Notes under the pieces: generated by a model
Told to the model about the DNA's origin: nothing
Seen by the model: the letters and a program-made list of their open reading frames with translations, nothing else
Databases searched by the model: none
From: Chryseobacterium gleum
Lineage (GTDB): Bacteria > Bacteroidota > Bacteroidia > Flavobacteriales_D > Crocinitomicaceae
Assembly: GCA_945888625.1 (NCBI GenBank)
Contig: CAMDAH010000001.1
Location: 1 to 64,000, forward strand
Direction of reading: 5' to 3'
Length of the DNA: 64,000 bases
In this document: piece after piece, positions 63,801-64,000 of the stretch
How the letters are laid out: each line of letters starts with the position of its first letter
Numbering within the stretch: the first letter of the stretch is position 1
Program-made: the position numbers and the translations under genes

Positions 63801-63912
63801 CTGCTTGAAAATAAGCAGCTAGTGAACTTTCGTATTTAAGCGTGTTTTGTCCTATGACCTGGAAAGTCAACTTTGACAATATTAAAAAAGTTAATAAAAA
63901 GCTTGTTTTCAT
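60838..63912 (-). CDS. Large exported TPR-repeat protein
   Basis: A 1024-residue protein of helical TPR-type repeats. N-terminal signal MKTSFLLTFLILSKLTFQVI, then GQN. Repeat units recognisable by aromatic/Ala patterns (ARYYEAIAALEMYNDDA, GYAYWNKKQNNDALDAF, ADAYYRLEKYTESIEEY, RYFLGNCYFKIKDTIKGIENY) run through most of the length, about 20 or more. The C-terminus is polar (KNPEKIIDETPNKKIEINQ). It probably sits in the periplasm or outer membrane as a scaffold for the barrel protein encoded downstream (4-base overlap). The ATG at 63912 follows TAAATTTG by six bases, so the mRNA is probably leaderless. Confidence 0.88.
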   Translation of the reverse strand: MKTSFLLTFLILSKLTFQVIGQNTLKYESSLAAYFQAEELFDKTQFSAARITFRTFINSTLSENDPFVEKARYYEAIAALEMYNDDAISLLEAYINRYPENINKVTIYVKIGNYFFQEDDFENALLWYEKIPINDVEKNKREEVLFKRGYAAMQLGARKTALNNLRDVKDGTSAYAAPSLYFFSHLNYLEGSLQIALEGFEKLQKDPSYSSVVPYYIIQIAHKQERYEFVIDYAPKVLDSAALNDLSNVYHLLGDSYYKLNQFKEAAKYLEIYYQKAKTTRVDDYQIAYALFRTDDYEKAIKYFDRVARIDDSLGQTAMYQLADAYQKLNKLLPARSAFFRASEMKSNAKIQEDALYNFAILSFKVDINPYDESVKAFENYLKKYPESTRKNDIYQCLVNVYSNTSNYVKALESLDKLPSKDTKLKSIYQIIAYNYSVELFQKMRYAEALTSFTLVTKYNIDPQLVALSKYWRADAYYRLEKYTESIEEYKLFLASPASSSLEEKLDAYYNLGYAYWNKKQNNDALDAFQIYLQGNPKNKAKKIDANLKLADGYYASKQNALAIQFYKETINLKSPLSDRATYYLAKSYGYNGQVQLKINTLLTLINDYKTSKYIMTGLYELAKSYKSNSEYDPAMNYFRKFLTDFPQSTLSIDCQLEIADIHYKKWDYAQAELAFKQLLMEYDNVRDVCAAAVKGLMDVYIAQKSPDKSAELADRYPCANVSPDEKENLYYNPALQSYVDSNYSEAIPKFVTYLVKFPVGRYTHETRYFLGNCYFKIKDTIKGIENYEVFLAGTNSAYSEFAALRVATFHYAKKAYVESIKYYQKLDLVASKASNLFAAKLGLTRSYFFTKNYLEAINYAKVSLENSALTITNRIECEYVLAMSYIQLANYNDASVSLNWLIKNTSGAITAECRYSLAQIHVKNNDLIRAENEINTILKMKPSHNFWIGKSLMLKTRIDILDGDYVQAEQNLKSVLDFYPKELNDGILNEANELYAELLQLKNPEKIIDETPNKKIEINQNNE

Positions 63913-63918
63913 CAGGTA

Positions 63919-63926
63919 CAAATTTA
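63919..63926 (-). promoter_or_regulatory. -7 element of the TPR gene (TAAATTTG)
   Basis: TAAATTTG on the minus strand ends six bases before the TPR gene's ATG at 63912. Confidence 0.5.
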
Positions 63927-63966
63927 CACGTCCAATCTACTGACCTCAGTTGAAAAACTAAAAGTT

Positions 63967-64000
63967 ATGCACTTTGACGTGTTAAGATTTTATACTAAAA
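63967..64000 (+). CDS. Possible start of a divergent gene, cut by window edge
   Basis: An ATG at 63967 opens a frame (MHFDVLRFYTK) that is still open at the right edge, 11 codons later. It is divergent from the TPR gene. There is too little sequence to identify it or to be sure it is coding. Confidence 0.3.
   Translation, partial: MHFDVLRFYTK

Noticed and set aside
1-64000. CRISPR arrays, tRNA/rRNA genes, insertion sequences, prophage or defence islands
   Set aside because: No regularly spaced repeats, cloverleaf-like or rRNA-like sequence, transposase, integrase or restriction gene was found; nearly all DNA is accounted for by core genes.

Overview
The window is a 64 kb chromosomal stretch of a Bacteroidota bacterium, most likely a marine or freshwater Flavobacteriales member. 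The evidence is: several secreted proteins carrying type IX secretion (T9SS) sorting tails or a gliding-motility-associated C-terminal domain; phylum-typical families (DUF4270, DUF4175, DUF3098, long-form IspG, fused lycopene cyclase); promoters of the TAnnTTTG type; and starts without Shine-Dalgarno sites. Hand counts of sampled blocks give roughly 34-42 % G+C. I see no rRNA, tRNA, CRISPR array, insertion sequence or prophage. Almost everything is core metabolism plus cell envelope.

Layout. 1-1.4 kb: a secreted protein cut by the left edge. 1.5-5 kb: asnS-rpoN-PAP2-like membrane protein. 5-9 kb (minus): glmS, a DUF4270 lipoprotein and a half-length glycogen-synthase-like protein. 9.1-10.9 kb: panC-panD-heptose adenylyltransferase. 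10.9-15 kb (minus): a tightly overlapped run hemL, epimerase-like reductase, cruF, crtZ, lycopene cyclase. 15-19.5 kb: kynU, purN, acpP-fabF-rnc and a small membrane protein. 19.5-24.6 kb (minus): succinate dehydrogenase sdhCAB, ldcA, ispD. 24.7-29.3 kb: cysS, a gamma-carbonic-anhydrase-like protein, a lipoprotein, pepP, a hydrolase. 29.3-34.4 kb (minus): two large secreted proteins, one with a long glycine-rich body. 34.5-39.2 kb (minus): ftsX-DUF3098-uppP-truB and ispG. 39.3-43.6 kb (minus): udk and a 1204-residue sensor kinase. 43.7-48.2 kb: redoxin, a secreted serine protease, hemW, rpiB. 48.2-48.8 kb: the only long gene-free stretch, AT-rich. 48.8-56 kb: DUF4175, RsbW-like ATPase, ybeY, mnmG and a dehydrogenase. 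56-64 kb (minus): a secreted amidase, an outer-membrane barrel and a large TPR protein.

How the genes fit together. ispD and ispG (MEP isoprenoid pathway) supply precursors both for the carotenoid genes and for undecaprenyl phosphate, which UppP recycles. glmS, ldcA, uppP, ftsX and the secreted amidase all concern peptidoglycan. panC/panD, acpP and fabF link coenzyme A and fatty acid synthesis.

The most notable points are: (1) a perfect 16-bp parS (ParB-binding centromere) palindrome buried in the last codons of ybeY, 24 bp before mnmG, suggesting the window is origin-proximal; (2) a consistent promoter layout in which TAnnTTTG ends only 3-6 bases before the start codon in six genes, implying leaderless mRNAs; (3) all seven convergent gene junctions overlap or lie within about 21 bases, leaving no room for ordinary terminators; (4) a heme-carotenoid operon with an unassigned reductase; and (5) a glycine-rich, probably beta-helical, secreted adhesin-like protein. 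I did not find a convincing wholly new multi-gene system; most of the window is ordinary core genome.
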